Source of the DNA: CAISTG01 sp964455185
GTDB taxonomy: Bacteria > Patescibacteriota > Patescibacteriia > 2-01-FULL-39-33
Length of the DNA stretch: 64,000 bases
Assembly (NCBI GenBank): GCA_964455185.1
Contig: CAYVUR010000001.1
Span: 5,719 to 69,718 of the forward strand
Direction of reading: 5' to 3'
Part shown: one piece after another, positions 7,333-15,256 of the stretch
Numbering within the stretch: position 1 is the stretch's first letter
Layout of the letters: each line of letters begins with the position of its first letter
Made by a program: the position numbers and the translations under genes
Notes under the pieces: model-generated
What the model saw: only the letters and a program-made list of their open reading frames with translations
Told to the model about the DNA's origin: nothing
Databases searched by the model: none

Positions 7333-10092
7333 ATGCCAAAATATCGCCGTTCAGGTTTTTTAAATTTTAGATCACGACGTTATCGCCGTGAAATTACCAA
7401 TTTTTCTTTACCCAAAGTAAATTTTAGTTTTTGGTCAGAATTATCTCCAGAAGTTAAAAAAGGACTCTCTATAATTTTTTTATTTGTTTTGGCAATTTTG
7501 AGCATATTAGGATTATTTGATTTGTCGGGACAATTTGGGAAATTTATTGCTTATATTTTATCTATAATATTAGGCAATGCAAAATGGTTAGTACCAATAA
7601 TTTTAGGAGGTTGGGTCTTTTTCTTGCTTAATGAAGATAAATATCCTATTAAAACTATTAATTTTATTGGTGCAATATTATTTTTAATTGGTTTAGCTGG
7701 TTTAATGCATTTGCGCTTTGATTCTTGGGAAGCGCTTAAACAAGCTAAATTAGGATCTGGCGGAGGTTATTTAGGCGCTTTTGTAGTTTTACCTTTATTA
7801 AGGTTTATGAATTTTTGGGGGGCTTTAGTCATTTGTGTAGCTGTACTTTTAGTTGGTATTTTATTAGCTTTAGAGACTTCAATTTATGGTTTGATGTGGC
7901 CTCTTAAATTAATTAAGTTTTTATGGAGTAAAGTATATGATTTTTATAATTTTATAAAGATTAAAAATCAAGAGAAAAAATTAAGAGAGATTCCTGAAGA
8001 ATTAGATGATAATTATGAAGAGGAAACTAATGAAGAAGATTCTGAAATTAATGAAGAAGCATTAGAAGAAAACAACAATGAAGAAGATGATTTGCCTCAA
8101 TTTACTCGTACTCAAGTTAATTTAGGATTTAGAGATCAAGAACCGGAAAAGGAAATTATTAAACCTAAAAAATTTGGTAAAAAAATAGATTTACCTCTTA
8201 GTTTAGTTAATGCTAAATCTGGCAAACCCACTTCGGGAGATATTAAAAATAATCAAGAAATAATTAGAAAGACTTTTGCTAATTTTGGGATTCAAGTAGA
8301 AATGGGAGATGTTAATGTTGGACCAACAATTACTCAGTATACTTTACGTCCAGCTGATGGAGTTAAACTTTCACGATTAGTGAATCTTAGTCCAGATTTA
8401 GCGTTGGCTTTAGCGGCGCATCCAATTCGCATCGAAGCCCCAATTCCGGGAAAATCTTTAGTAGGAGTGGAAATTCCCAATCAAATGTCAGCTAAAGTTT
8501 CAATGGGAGAAATGCTTTTAAGTAAGGAATTTAAAACACGTGATAATAATTTATCAATTGCTTTAGGTAAGGATGTATCAGGCAAAGCCTGTTTTGCCCA
8601 ATTAGATAAAATGCCACATTTATTAATTGCTGGTGCTACAGGCAGTGGAAAATCAGTTTGCGTCAATTCAATTATTGTTAGTTTGCTATATCAAAATAGT
8701 CCCGATGAATTAAAATTTATTTTAGTTGATCCGAAACGTGTTGAGTTGCCTCATTACAATAATATTCCTTATTTATTAACTCCAGTAATTACTGATGTTA
8801 AAAAAACCGTGGGAGCATTAAAGTGGTCGATTACAGAAATGGAACGACGCTTTGAATTATTGTCAAAATTAGGACATAGAAATATAGCTTCTTATAATAA
8901 AACTCACCCCAATGATAAAATGCCATATATTGTTATAGTTATTGATGAATTAGCAGAGTTAATGTCTGCCAACCCTAATGATATGGAGGCAGGAATTGTC
9001 CGTTTAGCACAAATGGCTCGTGCTGTTGGTATTCATTTAATCTTGGCAACACAAAGACCATCAACCGAAGTTATTACTGGTTTAATTAAAGCTAATATTC
9101 CCGCTCGTATTGCTTTTGCTGTTGCTTCCTCAATTGATTCTCGCACTATTTTAGATGGTACTGGAGCTGAAAAACTTGTTGGTCGTGGTGATATGTTGTT
9201 TTTGTCGCCAGATATTTCTAAACCTAAACGTATCCAAGGGGTATTTTTATCTGATCAAGAAATTAATAATGTTATTAATTATATTAAAAATCAAGGTGGA
9301 GCTGATTATATTGAAGAACTTTCAGGAATGTCAACTAGTATTAATGGTTTTGGTGGCGGAGTTTTTAGTGAAGATGATGGAGACCCGCTTTTAAATGAAG
9401 CAATAGAAGTAATTCGTCAATCAGGTAAAGCTTCAGCTTCTTTATTACAAAGGCGTTTAAAATTAGGTTATGCTAGAGCGGCACGTATTCTTGATTTATT
9501 AGAAGAGAAAGGTATTATTGGTCCAGCTGATGGAGCTAAGCCACGCGAAGTATTTTTGGATAAGCTTGGTGGAGTTGGAGTAGTAGAATTTGCTGCACGA
9601 GAACATAATTTAACTGGTGAATTGCGTCCTTTAGAAGAAGAAATTAAAGAAGAAGAACCCTCTTTTACAGCTTTTACTAGAAATGAATTAACAGATGTAG
9701 ATAATACTGAAATTAATGAGTTAGATAATAAAAATGATAAAGATTTAGAAACAGAAGAAAATTCTTTTTCAGACAGTATTACTAATAATTTTGATCAATT
9801 ATCGCTTAAAGAAACATCAAATTCTAATTTAACTGATTTAACAAATTTAGAAAAAGATAAATTAATCTCGGAAGTTGATGATATCAAAGAAGTTGAAGAA
9901 GAGGCTTTGGAAGAAATTGCTGAAACTCTTGATTTAATAGAAGAAATTAAAGAAGAAGTTGCTGAAAAAACTGATAATAATCAAGAACAAGAAATTGAGA
10001 CACCTCAAAAGTCTCAGATTAAACAAAAAAAAGAATCATCAAAGAATTTGCCAAAGAAAAAAAATTATTTTGATGACGAAGAGTGGAGTTAA
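7333..10092 (+). CDS. ftsK: FtsK/SpoIIIE DNA translocase
   Basis: Septal DNA pump that clears and aligns chromosome ends at division; 919 residues. Four or so hydrophobic spans lie in residues 40-185, then an acidic linker (about 215-255). The motor follows, with Walker A GATGSGKS near residue 434 and Walker B (VIVIDELAEL) near 534. The DNA-reading gamma winged helix (LLQRRLKLGYARAARILDLL) lies near 700-740, so it is the chromosomal type. Unusual is a roughly 150-residue very acidic, low-complexity C-terminal extension after the gamma domain. It follows an HTH-membrane protein, and a RodZ-like gene overlaps its end. Assignment is firm. Confidence 0.96.
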   Translation: MPKYRRSGFLNFRSRRYRREITNFSLPKVNFSFWSELSPEVKKGLSIIFLFVLAILSILGLFDLSGQFGKFIAYILSIILGNAKWLVPIILGGWVFFLLNEDKYPIKTINFIGAILFLIGLAGLMHLRFDSWEALKQAKLGSGGGYLGAFVVLPLLRFMNFWGALVICVAVLLVGILLALETSIYGLMWPLKLIKFLWSKVYDFYNFIKIKNQEKKLREIPEELDDNYEEETNEEDSEINEEALEENNNEEDDLPQFTRTQVNLGFRDQEPEKEIIKPKKFGKKIDLPLSLVNAKSGKPTSGDIKNNQEIIRKTFANFGIQVEMGDVNVGPTITQYTLRPADGVKLSRLVNLSPDLALALAAHPIRIEAPIPGKSLVGVEIPNQMSAKVSMGEMLLSKEFKTRDNNLSIALGKDVSGKACFAQLDKMPHLLIAGATGSGKSVCVNSIIVSLLYQNSPDELKFILVDPKRVELPHYNNIPYLLTPVITDVKKTVGALKWSITEMERRFELLSKLGHRNIASYNKTHPNDKMPYIVIVIDELAELMSANPNDMEAGIVRLAQMARAVGIHLILATQRPSTEVITGLIKANIPARIAFAVASSIDSRTILDGTGAEKLVGRGDMLFLSPDISKPKRIQGVFLSDQEINNVINYIKNQGGADYIEELSGMSTSINGFGGGVFSEDDGDPLLNEAIEVIRQSGKASASLLQRRLKLGYARAARILDLLEEKGIIGPADGAKPREVFLDKLGGVGVVEFAAREHNLTGELRPLEEEIKEEEPSFTAFTRNELTDVDNTEINELDNKNDKDLETEENSFSDSITNNFDQLSLKETSNSNLTDLTNLEKDKLISEVDDIKEVEEEALEEIAETLDLIEEIKEEVAEKTDNNQEQEIETPQKSQIKQKKESSKNLPKKKNYFDDEEWS

Positions 10093-10757
10093 ATTATTTT
10101 TTTGTGAATATTTTAATAAAAAATAATCAAATTTCTAATCCTTTAGGAGATCGTCTTAGAGAAGCTAGAGAATCTCAAGGAATTAGTTTATCAAAAGCAT
10201 CTAAAGATTTAGGTATTGCTATTAAATATTTAGAAGCAATTGAAAATAATTGTCCTAATAAATTGCCGGGAGAAGAATATTTTAATTTTTTTCTTAAGAA
10301 GTATTGCCTTTATTTAAAATTGGATTATTTAATCTTAAAAGAATTAATAAATAAAAATTCAGTAAAGACATTAAATAGTAAATGTAAAAGTACAAATTTT
10401 TTTTCTTGGCATAAATTTAATCGATTCTTTTTTTCTTTTTTTGTTGTTGTAGCTTTATTAAGTTTTTTGTTTTGGAATATTGAAGCTATTTTTCGTCCTC
10501 CTGAATTAGAAATTTTTTCTCCTACTGATGGAATTATAACTTTTGAAAGACAATTAAAAGTTGAAGGAAGAACAGCTAAAGAAGCTGAAGTTTTTATAAA
10601 TAATTTTCCTGTATTAGTTGATTCTAATGGAAATTTTAATGCTTTAGTAGACTTGCAAAAAGGTTTGAATTTGATTAAAATTAGTGCGAAGAAAAGATAT
10701 AGTAGACTTTCAATAGTCGAAATTAGAGTTTTGTTTAATGAAATAACAATTGATTAA
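10083..10757 (+). CDS. RodZ-like HTH membrane protein
   Basis: Up to 224 residues. A Cro/RodZ-type helix-turn-helix lies near residues 22-60 (LGDRLREARESQGISLSKAS, then IKYLEAIENN). A transmembrane span follows at about 115-133, and the outer part resembles an Ig-like/glucodextranase-B-type fold (PPELEIFSPTDG...VEGRT...VFINN). RodZ proteins link MreB to the cell wall machinery, but many Patescibacteria have cocci-like cells, so the role here may differ. The start is uncertain: GTG at 10083 overlaps the ftsK stop, and a second GTG lies at 10104. It precedes recA by 15 bases. The family is likely; I leave the symbol empty because the outer domain is not a clear RodZ match. Confidence 0.75.
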   Translation: MELNYFFVNILIKNNQISNPLGDRLREARESQGISLSKASKDLGIAIKYLEAIENNCPNKLPGEEYFNFFLKKYCLYLKLDYLILKELINKNSVKTLNSKCKSTNFFSWHKFNRFFFSFFVVVALLSFLFWNIEAIFRPPELEIFSPTDGIITFERQLKVEGRTAKEAEVFINNFPVLVDSNGNFNALVDLQKGLNLIKISAKKRYSRLSIVEIRVLFNEITID

Positions 10758-10772
10758 TAATTTAGCTAAATT

Positions 10773-11861
10773 ATGCCTAAAAAAGCTAATGAGGAGGTAA
10801 ATGATAAATTTAAAGCCGTAGAATCAGCAATTAATCAGATTAAAGAAAGATTTGGTGATGGATCTATTATGAAATTTGGTGAAGCTCGAGCTATGGAAGT
10901 TGATGCTATTTCAACTGGGTGTTTATCTTTAGATATTGCTTTGGGAGTTGGGGGAGTGCCTCGTGGCCGTATAATTGAAATTTTTGGACCAGAAGCGTCT
11001 GGAAAAACTACTTTAGCTCAACATATAGTAGCTGAAGTTCAAAAAGCTGGAGGTGTAGCCGCTTTTATTGATGCTGAACATGCTCTTGATCCTGATTATG
11101 CTAGAAAAATAGGAGTTAATGTTAATGAATTATTTATTTCTCAACCAGATACAGGAGAACAGGCTTTGGAAATTGTTGAAACTTTGGTAAGATCTAATGC
11201 AGTTGATGTTATTGTAGTTGATTCAGTAGCGGCTTTGGTGCCGAAAGCAGAAATTGAAGGAGATATGGGGGATTCTCATATGGGTCTACAAGCTAGATTA
11301 ATGTCTCAAGCTTTGCGCAAACTTACAGGTTCTATTTCTAAATCAAAAACTGTTTTAATTTTTATTAATCAAATTAGACAAAAGATAGGAGTGTTTTTTG
11401 GTAATCCAGAAACTACTACTGGAGGTAACGCTTTGAAGTTTTATTGTTCAGTTCGTATTGAAGTGCGTCGAGCAGCTCAAATTAAACAAGGAGAGAAAAA
11501 TATTGGTAATCGTGTTAAAGTTAAGGTAGTAAAAAATAAAGTTGCTGCCCCATTTCAAACTTGTGAATTTGATATCATGTATAATGAGGGAATTTCTTTG
11601 TCTGGAGATTTATTAGATGTTGGTATTGAAAAAGGAGTAATTAAAAAATCAGGCAATACTTATTCTTATGGCGAAGAGAAATTGGGAACTGGTAGAGAAA
11701 ATGTTAAAGCTTACTTAAAATCAAATCCTAGATTAATGACAAAAATTCGTCAACAGATATTAGAAGAGGTAAAAAGATCCAGAGATGCTGAATTAAAAGC
11801 GAATAATCGTATTACTGAAATTGTTAATGATAATGATAGTGAAGTATTAACTGAAGAATAA
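10773..11861 (+). CDS. recA: RecA recombinase
   Basis: Strand-exchange ATPase for homologous recombination; 362 residues, normal length. Walker A GPEASGKT is near residue 72, the catalytic-glutamate region follows (DAEHALDP), and loop L2 is seen as NQIRQKIGVFFGNPETTTGG. The N-terminal helix and a C-terminal acidic tail are present. An AGGAGG occurs inside codons 7-9 but has no in-frame start after it, so the ATG at 10773 is kept. It is last in the ftsK-rodZ-like-recA group and closed by a terminator shared with the convergent efp gene. Confidence 0.98.
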   Translation: MPKKANEEVNDKFKAVESAINQIKERFGDGSIMKFGEARAMEVDAISTGCLSLDIALGVGGVPRGRIIEIFGPEASGKTTLAQHIVAEVQKAGGVAAFIDAEHALDPDYARKIGVNVNELFISQPDTGEQALEIVETLVRSNAVDVIVVDSVAALVPKAEIEGDMGDSHMGLQARLMSQALRKLTGSISKSKTVLIFINQIRQKIGVFFGNPETTTGGNALKFYCSVRIEVRRAAQIKQGEKNIGNRVKVKVVKNKVAAPFQTCEFDIMYNEGISLSGDLLDVGIEKGVIKKSGNTYSYGEEKLGTGRENVKAYLKSNPRLMTKIRQQILEEVKRSRDAELKANNRITEIVNDNDSEVLTEE

Positions 11862-11881
11862 TATAATAATATATTTATTTT

Positions 11882-11912
11882 AAAAACTCTCGCTTTAAAG
11901 CGAGAGTTTTTT
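11882..11912. terminator. Bidirectional terminator between recA and efp
   Basis: AAAACTCTCGCTTTAAAGCGAGAGTTTT is a self-complementary stem with A and T runs on both sides, between two convergent genes. Confidence 0.92.
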
Positions 11913-11922
11913 AGTTTTTTAT

Positions 11923-12492
11923 TTAATTTACTCTTTCAACGTATTCTAGTGTTTCTGTATTAACTCTAATTATATCTCCTTCTTTAATAAATAACGGTAC
12001 TTGAATGTTTATTCCAGTTTCTAATTCAGCAGTTTTAGTAACACGTCCTTGAGCAGAATTACCTTTATCTCCTTCGGGAGCTGAAATCACCTTAAGTTCT
12101 ACTTTAGGCTGTAGAGAAATAGAAACTGGATTGCCATTAAAATACAAAGCATCAACTTTATCTCCTTCTTTCATTAAGCCAATTTTATCACCTAAAGAGT
12201 CTTTAGGTAAAGCAAATTGTTCAAAATCATCATTAGACATAAAAAACCAATTTTCTCCATCATTATATAAATAATCAACTTTTTTTCTCATTAAGTCCGC
12301 TTCATCAATTTTATCACCCGGATGAAAATTGATTTGTGCAACTTTACCATTGAGTAGATTACGCATTTTAGTTTGCATCACTGGTTTGCGCTGTTGCATT
12401 CTGACAAAATTAGCTTCAACTACTAGATATGGTTCACCTTCGTATAAGATATTAACGCCTTTTTTAATATCATTAAGAGTAGAAATTGCCAT
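11923..12492 (-). CDS. efp: Translation elongation factor P with unusual tip loop
   Basis: EF-P relieves ribosomes stalled on polyproline; 189 residues, with the KOW-like N-domain and two OB domains (LYNDGENWFFMSNDDFEQ, then the C-terminal VPLFIKEGDIIRVNTET...YVERVN signature). The tip of domain I, normally PGKG with a modified lysine, reads VRMQQRKPVM. The canonical K34 position is a glutamine, followed by R-K, with no gap relative to E. coli EF-P. The usual beta-lysyl, hypusine or rhamnosyl-arginine chemistry is therefore not obvious. It is the last gene of the rpsF-ssb-rpsR-efp group. The family is certain; the modification state is unknown. Confidence 0.95.
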   Translation of the reverse strand: MAISTLNDIKKGVNILYEGEPYLVVEANFVRMQQRKPVMQTKMRNLLNGKVAQINFHPGDKIDEADLMRKKVDYLYNDGENWFFMSNDDFEQFALPKDSLGDKIGLMKEGDKVDALYFNGNPVSISLQPKVELKVISAPEGDKGNSAQGRVTKTAELETGINIQVPLFIKEGDIIRVNTETLEYVERVN

Positions 12493-12504
12493 GGTTTTTA
12501 TTTA

Positions 12505-12738
12505 TTACTTAGTAACAAAAGGAAGTAGGGCCATGATTCTAGCACGTTTAATAGCATTAGATAATTGTCTTTGATGTTTAGAACAAACACCGCTTCTTTT
12601 TCGTGAAACGATTTTAGAATAAGAGGAAATAAAACGTCTTAATAAATTAACGTTTTTGTAATCAATTTCTTTAATATTATTGACGCAGAAAAAACAATAT
12701 TTTTTTTCTGAGCTAATATTTTTTTTATTATTTACCAT
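12505..12738 (-). CDS. rpsR: Ribosomal protein S18
   Basis: Small-subunit protein that forms a heterodimer with S6 on the platform. 77 residues with the signature NVNLLRRFISSYSKIVSRKRSGVCSKHQRQL followed here only by key points: YKNVNLLRRF, KIVSRKRSG and SNAIKRARIMALLPF. It keeps a CxxC pair near residues 15-18 and CSKH near 52-55, so this is the cysteine-containing, probably zinc-binding variant. It lies between ssb and efp in the conserved rpsF-ssb-rpsR order. Confidence 0.96.
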   Translation of the reverse strand: MVNNKKNISSEKKYCFFCVNNIKEIDYKNVNLLRRFISSYSKIVSRKRSGVCSKHQRQLSNAIKRARIMALLPFVTK

Positions 12739-12750
12739 ATATTTTATTTT

Positions 12751-13224
12751 TTAGAAAGGAATATCTTCAATTTTTATTTCTTCTTCATCATTAGAAACTA
12801 TTGGTTCAGTTTGATAAGTCTCATTAATATAAGTAGGAGTTTCAAAATTAGGATTTGATAAATTATTACCACCACTACTATTATTAGGTACAACTGATGG
12901 CTTAGGTCCTAATTGAATATTTTCAGCTATAATTTCTGTTTTCCAATGTTTAGCACCAGTTTGATCAGTCCAACTTCTTGTTTGAATTTTGCCTTCAACC
13001 ATACAAAGTCTGCCTTTGGCTAAATATTGTCCAACAATATCAGCTAATTTTCCCCAAGCAACAATTGAATGAAATTCAGCTTGTTCTTGACGTTCACCTG
13101 CTTGATTAGTCCAAACACTATTAGTAGCAATAGTGAAAGAAGCAACTGATTTTCCTGCGGGAGTTTTTCTAATCTCAGGATTTTGTGTAAGATTGCCAAT
13201 AATAATTGCTTTATTGAGATTCAT
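12751..13224 (-). CDS. ssb: Single-stranded DNA-binding protein
   Basis: 157 residues: an OB-fold in the first 105 or so (MNLNKAIIIGNLTQNPEIRK, then AEFHSIVAWGKLADIVGQYL and YLAKGRLCMVEGKIQTRSW). A disordered Asn/Ser/Pro linker follows, and the conserved acidic tip EEEIKIEDIPF recruits repair and replication proteins. It is encoded between rpsF and rpsR as in many bacteria. A small GC hairpin (GCGG/CCGC, 13241-13252) lies in the rpsF-ssb gap and may adjust expression between the ribosomal and SSB parts. Confidence 0.97.
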   Translation of the reverse strand: MNLNKAIIIGNLTQNPEIRKTPAGKSVASFTIATNSVWTNQAGERQEQAEFHSIVAWGKLADIVGQYLAKGRLCMVEGKIQTRSWTDQTGAKHWKTEIIAENIQLGPKPSVVPNNSSGGNNLSNPNFETPTYINETYQTEPIVSNDEEEIKIEDIPF

Positions 13225-13279
13225 ATTTTTATAAATTAATGCGGAAATCCGCTTTATTATTTATTTTAATTTTTTATAA

Positions 13280-13771
13280 TTAAATAATATCTTCACCGCT
13301 AAGAATTTCATCTAACTTTTCATCTAAAGGTTTAGTTTCAACTTTTTTTTCTGTTTTTTCTTTGGTATTTATTTTTTCTTTTTTGGTAGTTTTAATTGAG
13401 TCTTTTGAAATTTCTTCTTTAGTTTCTGTTTCTTTAAACTCAGCTTCTTGCTTTTTTTGTTTTTCAATTTCTTCAAGAGTAATTTTTCTTTTAGCAATTA
13501 TTTGAGCACGTAAAATTTCTTTATCTAATCTTAAGAAATTGTTAATTTCTTTTATTTTATTACTATCTTCTAACTCAAATTCTGTTAAAATATAATAACC
13601 ATGAGATACTTTATTAATTGGATAAGCTAATTTTCTTTTACCTATTAAATTTTCATAACCAATTATTCCACCATAATTTTTAATTACTTTATCAATTTTT
13701 TCTTTGATGTTTTTTATTTCATCTTCAGTGTATTGATTAGGAATAATATAGAGCAATTCGTAATTTCTCAT
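13280..13771 (-). CDS. rpsF: Ribosomal protein S6 with long charged tail
   Basis: Small-subunit protein that pairs with S18. The first 100 or so residues are the S6 fold (MRNYELLYIIPNQYTEDEI, then YPINKVSHGYYILTEFEL and LRLDKEILRAQII). A tail of about 60 residues rich in Lys, Glu and Thr follows, making the protein 163 residues rather than the more usual 95-135. It heads the rpsF-ssb-rpsR-efp operon. It has its own promoter (13929-13957) and a structured leader that may bind S6:S18 (see 13808-13860). Confidence 0.95.
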   Translation of the reverse strand: MRNYELLYIIPNQYTEDEIKNIKEKIDKVIKNYGGIIGYENLIGKRKLAYPINKVSHGYYILTEFELEDSNKIKEINNFLRLDKEILRAQIIAKRKITLEEIEKQKKQEAEFKETETKEEISKDSIKTTKKEKINTKEKTEKKVETKPLDEKLDEILSGEDII

Positions 13772-13807
13772 AATTTAATTGAATTAATTTTATATTTTAA
13801 TTAAAAA

Positions 13808-13860
13808 AATCCCTAAGGCAGAGCCCGGGAATCCAATATTTTTTAGATTCTTTAGGTTAA
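13808..13860 (-). promoter_or_regulatory. Candidate S6:S18 autoregulatory leader motif
   Basis: In the rpsF 5' leader, read on the minus strand, an outer stem CCTAA/TTAGG and an inner stem GAATC/GATTC enclose an AT-rich loop. About 12 unpaired bases (CCGGGCTCTGC-type) lie only on the 3' side. The known S6:S18 mRNA-binding motif is also a hairpin with an asymmetric bulge holding CCG, upstream of rpsF. The position and shape fit. I matched by layout, not by covariance, so this stays a candidate. The T run just after it could also make it an attenuator. Confidence 0.42.
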
Positions 13861-13928
13861 TGCCTTTTCTTGAAAACTCTAGGTTTGCAAGATAATCCTC
13901 ATAATGAGGTGGGAAAGGTTGTATTTAC

Positions 13929-13957
13929 ATCCTAACTTAATTTATTTTTTTTGTCAA
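13929..13957 (-). promoter_or_regulatory. Promoter of rpsF operon
   Basis: On the minus strand: TTGACA, a 17-base spacer and TAGGAT (two mismatches to TATAAT). The start would fall near 13922, giving a leader of about 150 bases. Confidence 0.6.
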
Positions 13958-13983
13958 TTATTTATTAATATTTATAAAATATA

Positions 13984-14012
13984 TTGACAAAAAATTAAAT
14001 ATATGATATAAT
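13984..14012 (+). promoter_or_regulatory. Orphan full-consensus promoter facing the rplT terminator
   Basis: TTGACA, 17 bases, TATAAT, with TGA before the -10 (extended). This is the best consensus promoter in the window, but the only downstream items on its strand are a terminator hairpin at 14042 and then the antisense of rplT-rpmI-infC. No start codon lies between the expected start (about 14019) and the hairpin. It would make a roughly 55-base RNA or antisense transcripts. Confidence 0.65.
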
Positions 14013-14041
14013 AATAAATATAGTAATTAAATAACTTAAAT

Positions 14042-14072
14042 AAAAAATCGCTTAAATAAGCGATTTTTTATT
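14042..14072. terminator. Bidirectional terminator after rplT
   Basis: AAAAAATCGCTTA / TAAGCGATTTTTT-type stem with A and T runs on both sides. It ends the minus-strand infC-rpmI-rplT transcript and would also stop a transcript from the plus-strand promoter at 13984. Confidence 0.9.
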
Positions 14073-14093
14073 TATTTAATAATTTTGTTGCAA

Positions 14094-14450
14094 TTATTTA
14101 GTAGCAGTTTTAACTTTTTCAATAATTTTAGCAAAAACTGAAGGATTTTTACTAGCTAATTCTGCTAAAACTTTACGATCTAATTCAATTTTAGCAGCCT
14201 TTAATCCAGCAATAAATTTACTGTAATTTAGATTATAGGCTCTAACAGCGGCATTAAGTTTAATTTGCCATAAAGCTCTGGCAGTACGTTTTTTCATTTT
14301 ACGATCTTTATAAGCATTAGCTCCAGCTTTAATAGCAGCAGTTTTAGCTAATTTAATTAATTTTTTACGTCCACGTTGAAAACCTTTAGTGGTTTTAAGT
14401 AAATTTTTTCTGCGTTTATTATGCATGACACCTCTTTTGACTCTTGGCAT
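14094..14450 (-). CDS. rplT: Ribosomal protein L20
   Basis: Large-subunit assembly protein, 118 residues, the standard length. MPRVKRGVMHNKRRK at the N-terminus, ALWQIKLNAAVRAYNLNYSKF and the C-terminal ELDRKVLAELASKNP all match the family (quoted in pieces). It is the last gene of the infC-rpmI-rplT group, the universal order. In many bacteria L20 represses this operon through the mRNA; I see no obvious L20-binding pseudoknot here. Confidence 0.97.
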   Translation of the reverse strand: MPRVKRGVMHNKRRKNLLKTTKGFQRGRKKLIKLAKTAAIKAGANAYKDRKMKKRTARALWQIKLNAAVRAYNLNYSKFIAGLKAAKIELDRKVLAELASKNPSVFAKIIEKVKTATK

Positions 14451-14477
14451 ATACGATTTAGTATTTATTTATAAACT

Positions 14478-14672
14478 TTAAGCGCCAATCATCCTGCGGA
14501 TGTTTTTGGCATCGGCTTTAGAAATAGATTTATCTAATCTTTTTGCTCTTTTTTGTTTGCCAGATTCTCTAGCATTAAAATGATCTTGACCAGTAGATCG
14601 TTTAATTACTTTTTTCTTTTTAGTAACTTTAAATCTTTTAGCTACTGCTTGTCTAGTTTTTATTTTCGGCAT
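14478..14672 (-). CDS. rpmI: Ribosomal protein L35
   Basis: 64 residues, basic, with the family pattern MPKIKTRQAVAKRFKVT and the C-terminal ADAKNIRRMIGA. It is encoded between infC and rplT as usual, with gaps of 11 and 27 bases. Confidence 0.96.
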   Translation of the reverse strand: MPKIKTRQAVAKRFKVTKKKKVIKRSTGQDHFNARESGKQKRAKRLDKSISKADAKNIRRMIGA

Positions 14673-14683
14673 ATCATTTATAT

Positions 14684-15244
14684 TTATAATGAAAGATTTA
14701 ATGATAATTTTCCTCCTACCAAAGTAATTTCTCCTTCGGTTTTTAAAGTTTTTTCTGAACCTAATTTTTCTTTAATTTTTTCTACAATTTTTTGAATACT
14801 TTGTTTAGCTAATTCAATATGTTGATTTTCGCGTCCTCGTAATTGTAATTCTATCTTAACTTTATCGCCACCTTCTAAAAATTTAACTCCTTGATTAGCT
14901 CTAACTTCCAAATCATGTTCTCCAATACGTAAAGATAATTTAATAATTTTAATTTCAGTAGTTTTTTGTTTAGCTTTATTTTTCTTTTCTTGTTTTTCTT
15001 TTTGATATTTAAAACTACCATAATCAATAAATTTAGCAATCGGAGGATTAGCTTTAGGAAAAACTTCAACTAAATCTAGTTCTCTATTTCTAGCTTCTTC
15101 TAAGGCTTCTGCTTTAGAAACAATTCCAAGATTATTTCCGTTTTCATCAATTACAACTAATTCCTGAGCTAAAATTTGTTCATTAACTCGGAACTCTTTG
15201 GAGTTTTCTGATTTTTGATTGTGTCCTCTAAATGATTTACGCAT
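14684..15244 (-). CDS. infC: Translation initiation factor IF-3
   Basis: IF-3 keeps 30S subunits free and checks the initiator tRNA; 186 residues. The N-domain carries RVNEQILAQELVVIDENGNN and the YGSFKYQKEKQEKKNK linker follows. The C-domain is seen as EIKLSLRIGEHDLEVRANQ-like text ending in GGK. It starts at an ordinary ATG (15244), unlike the AUU start of enterobacteria. The start codon is only 12 bases after the predicted 3' end of tmRNA, with no terminator between, so infC is probably co-transcribed with tmRNA and released by tmRNA 3' processing. Confidence 0.96.
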   Translation of the reverse strand: MRKSFRGHNQKSENSKEFRVNEQILAQELVVIDENGNNLGIVSKAEALEEARNRELDLVEVFPKANPPIAKFIDYGSFKYQKEKQEKKNKAKQKTTEIKIIKLSLRIGEHDLEVRANQGVKFLEGGDKVKIELQLRGRENQHIELAKQSIQKIVEKIKEKLGSEKTLKTEGEITLVGGKLSLNLSL

Positions 15245-15256
15245 TTTATTTAAATG

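Larger units (their letters stand above)
13772..14093. other. 322-base gap between rpsF and rplT: leader plus back-to-back promoters
   Basis: No gene is visible. From right to left it holds the rplT terminator, an orphan plus-strand consensus promoter, the minus-strand rpsF promoter, and the roughly 150-base rpsF leader. The leader contains a CCTCA/TGAGG hairpin (13898-13910) and the putative S6:S18 motif. Confidence 0.7.
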
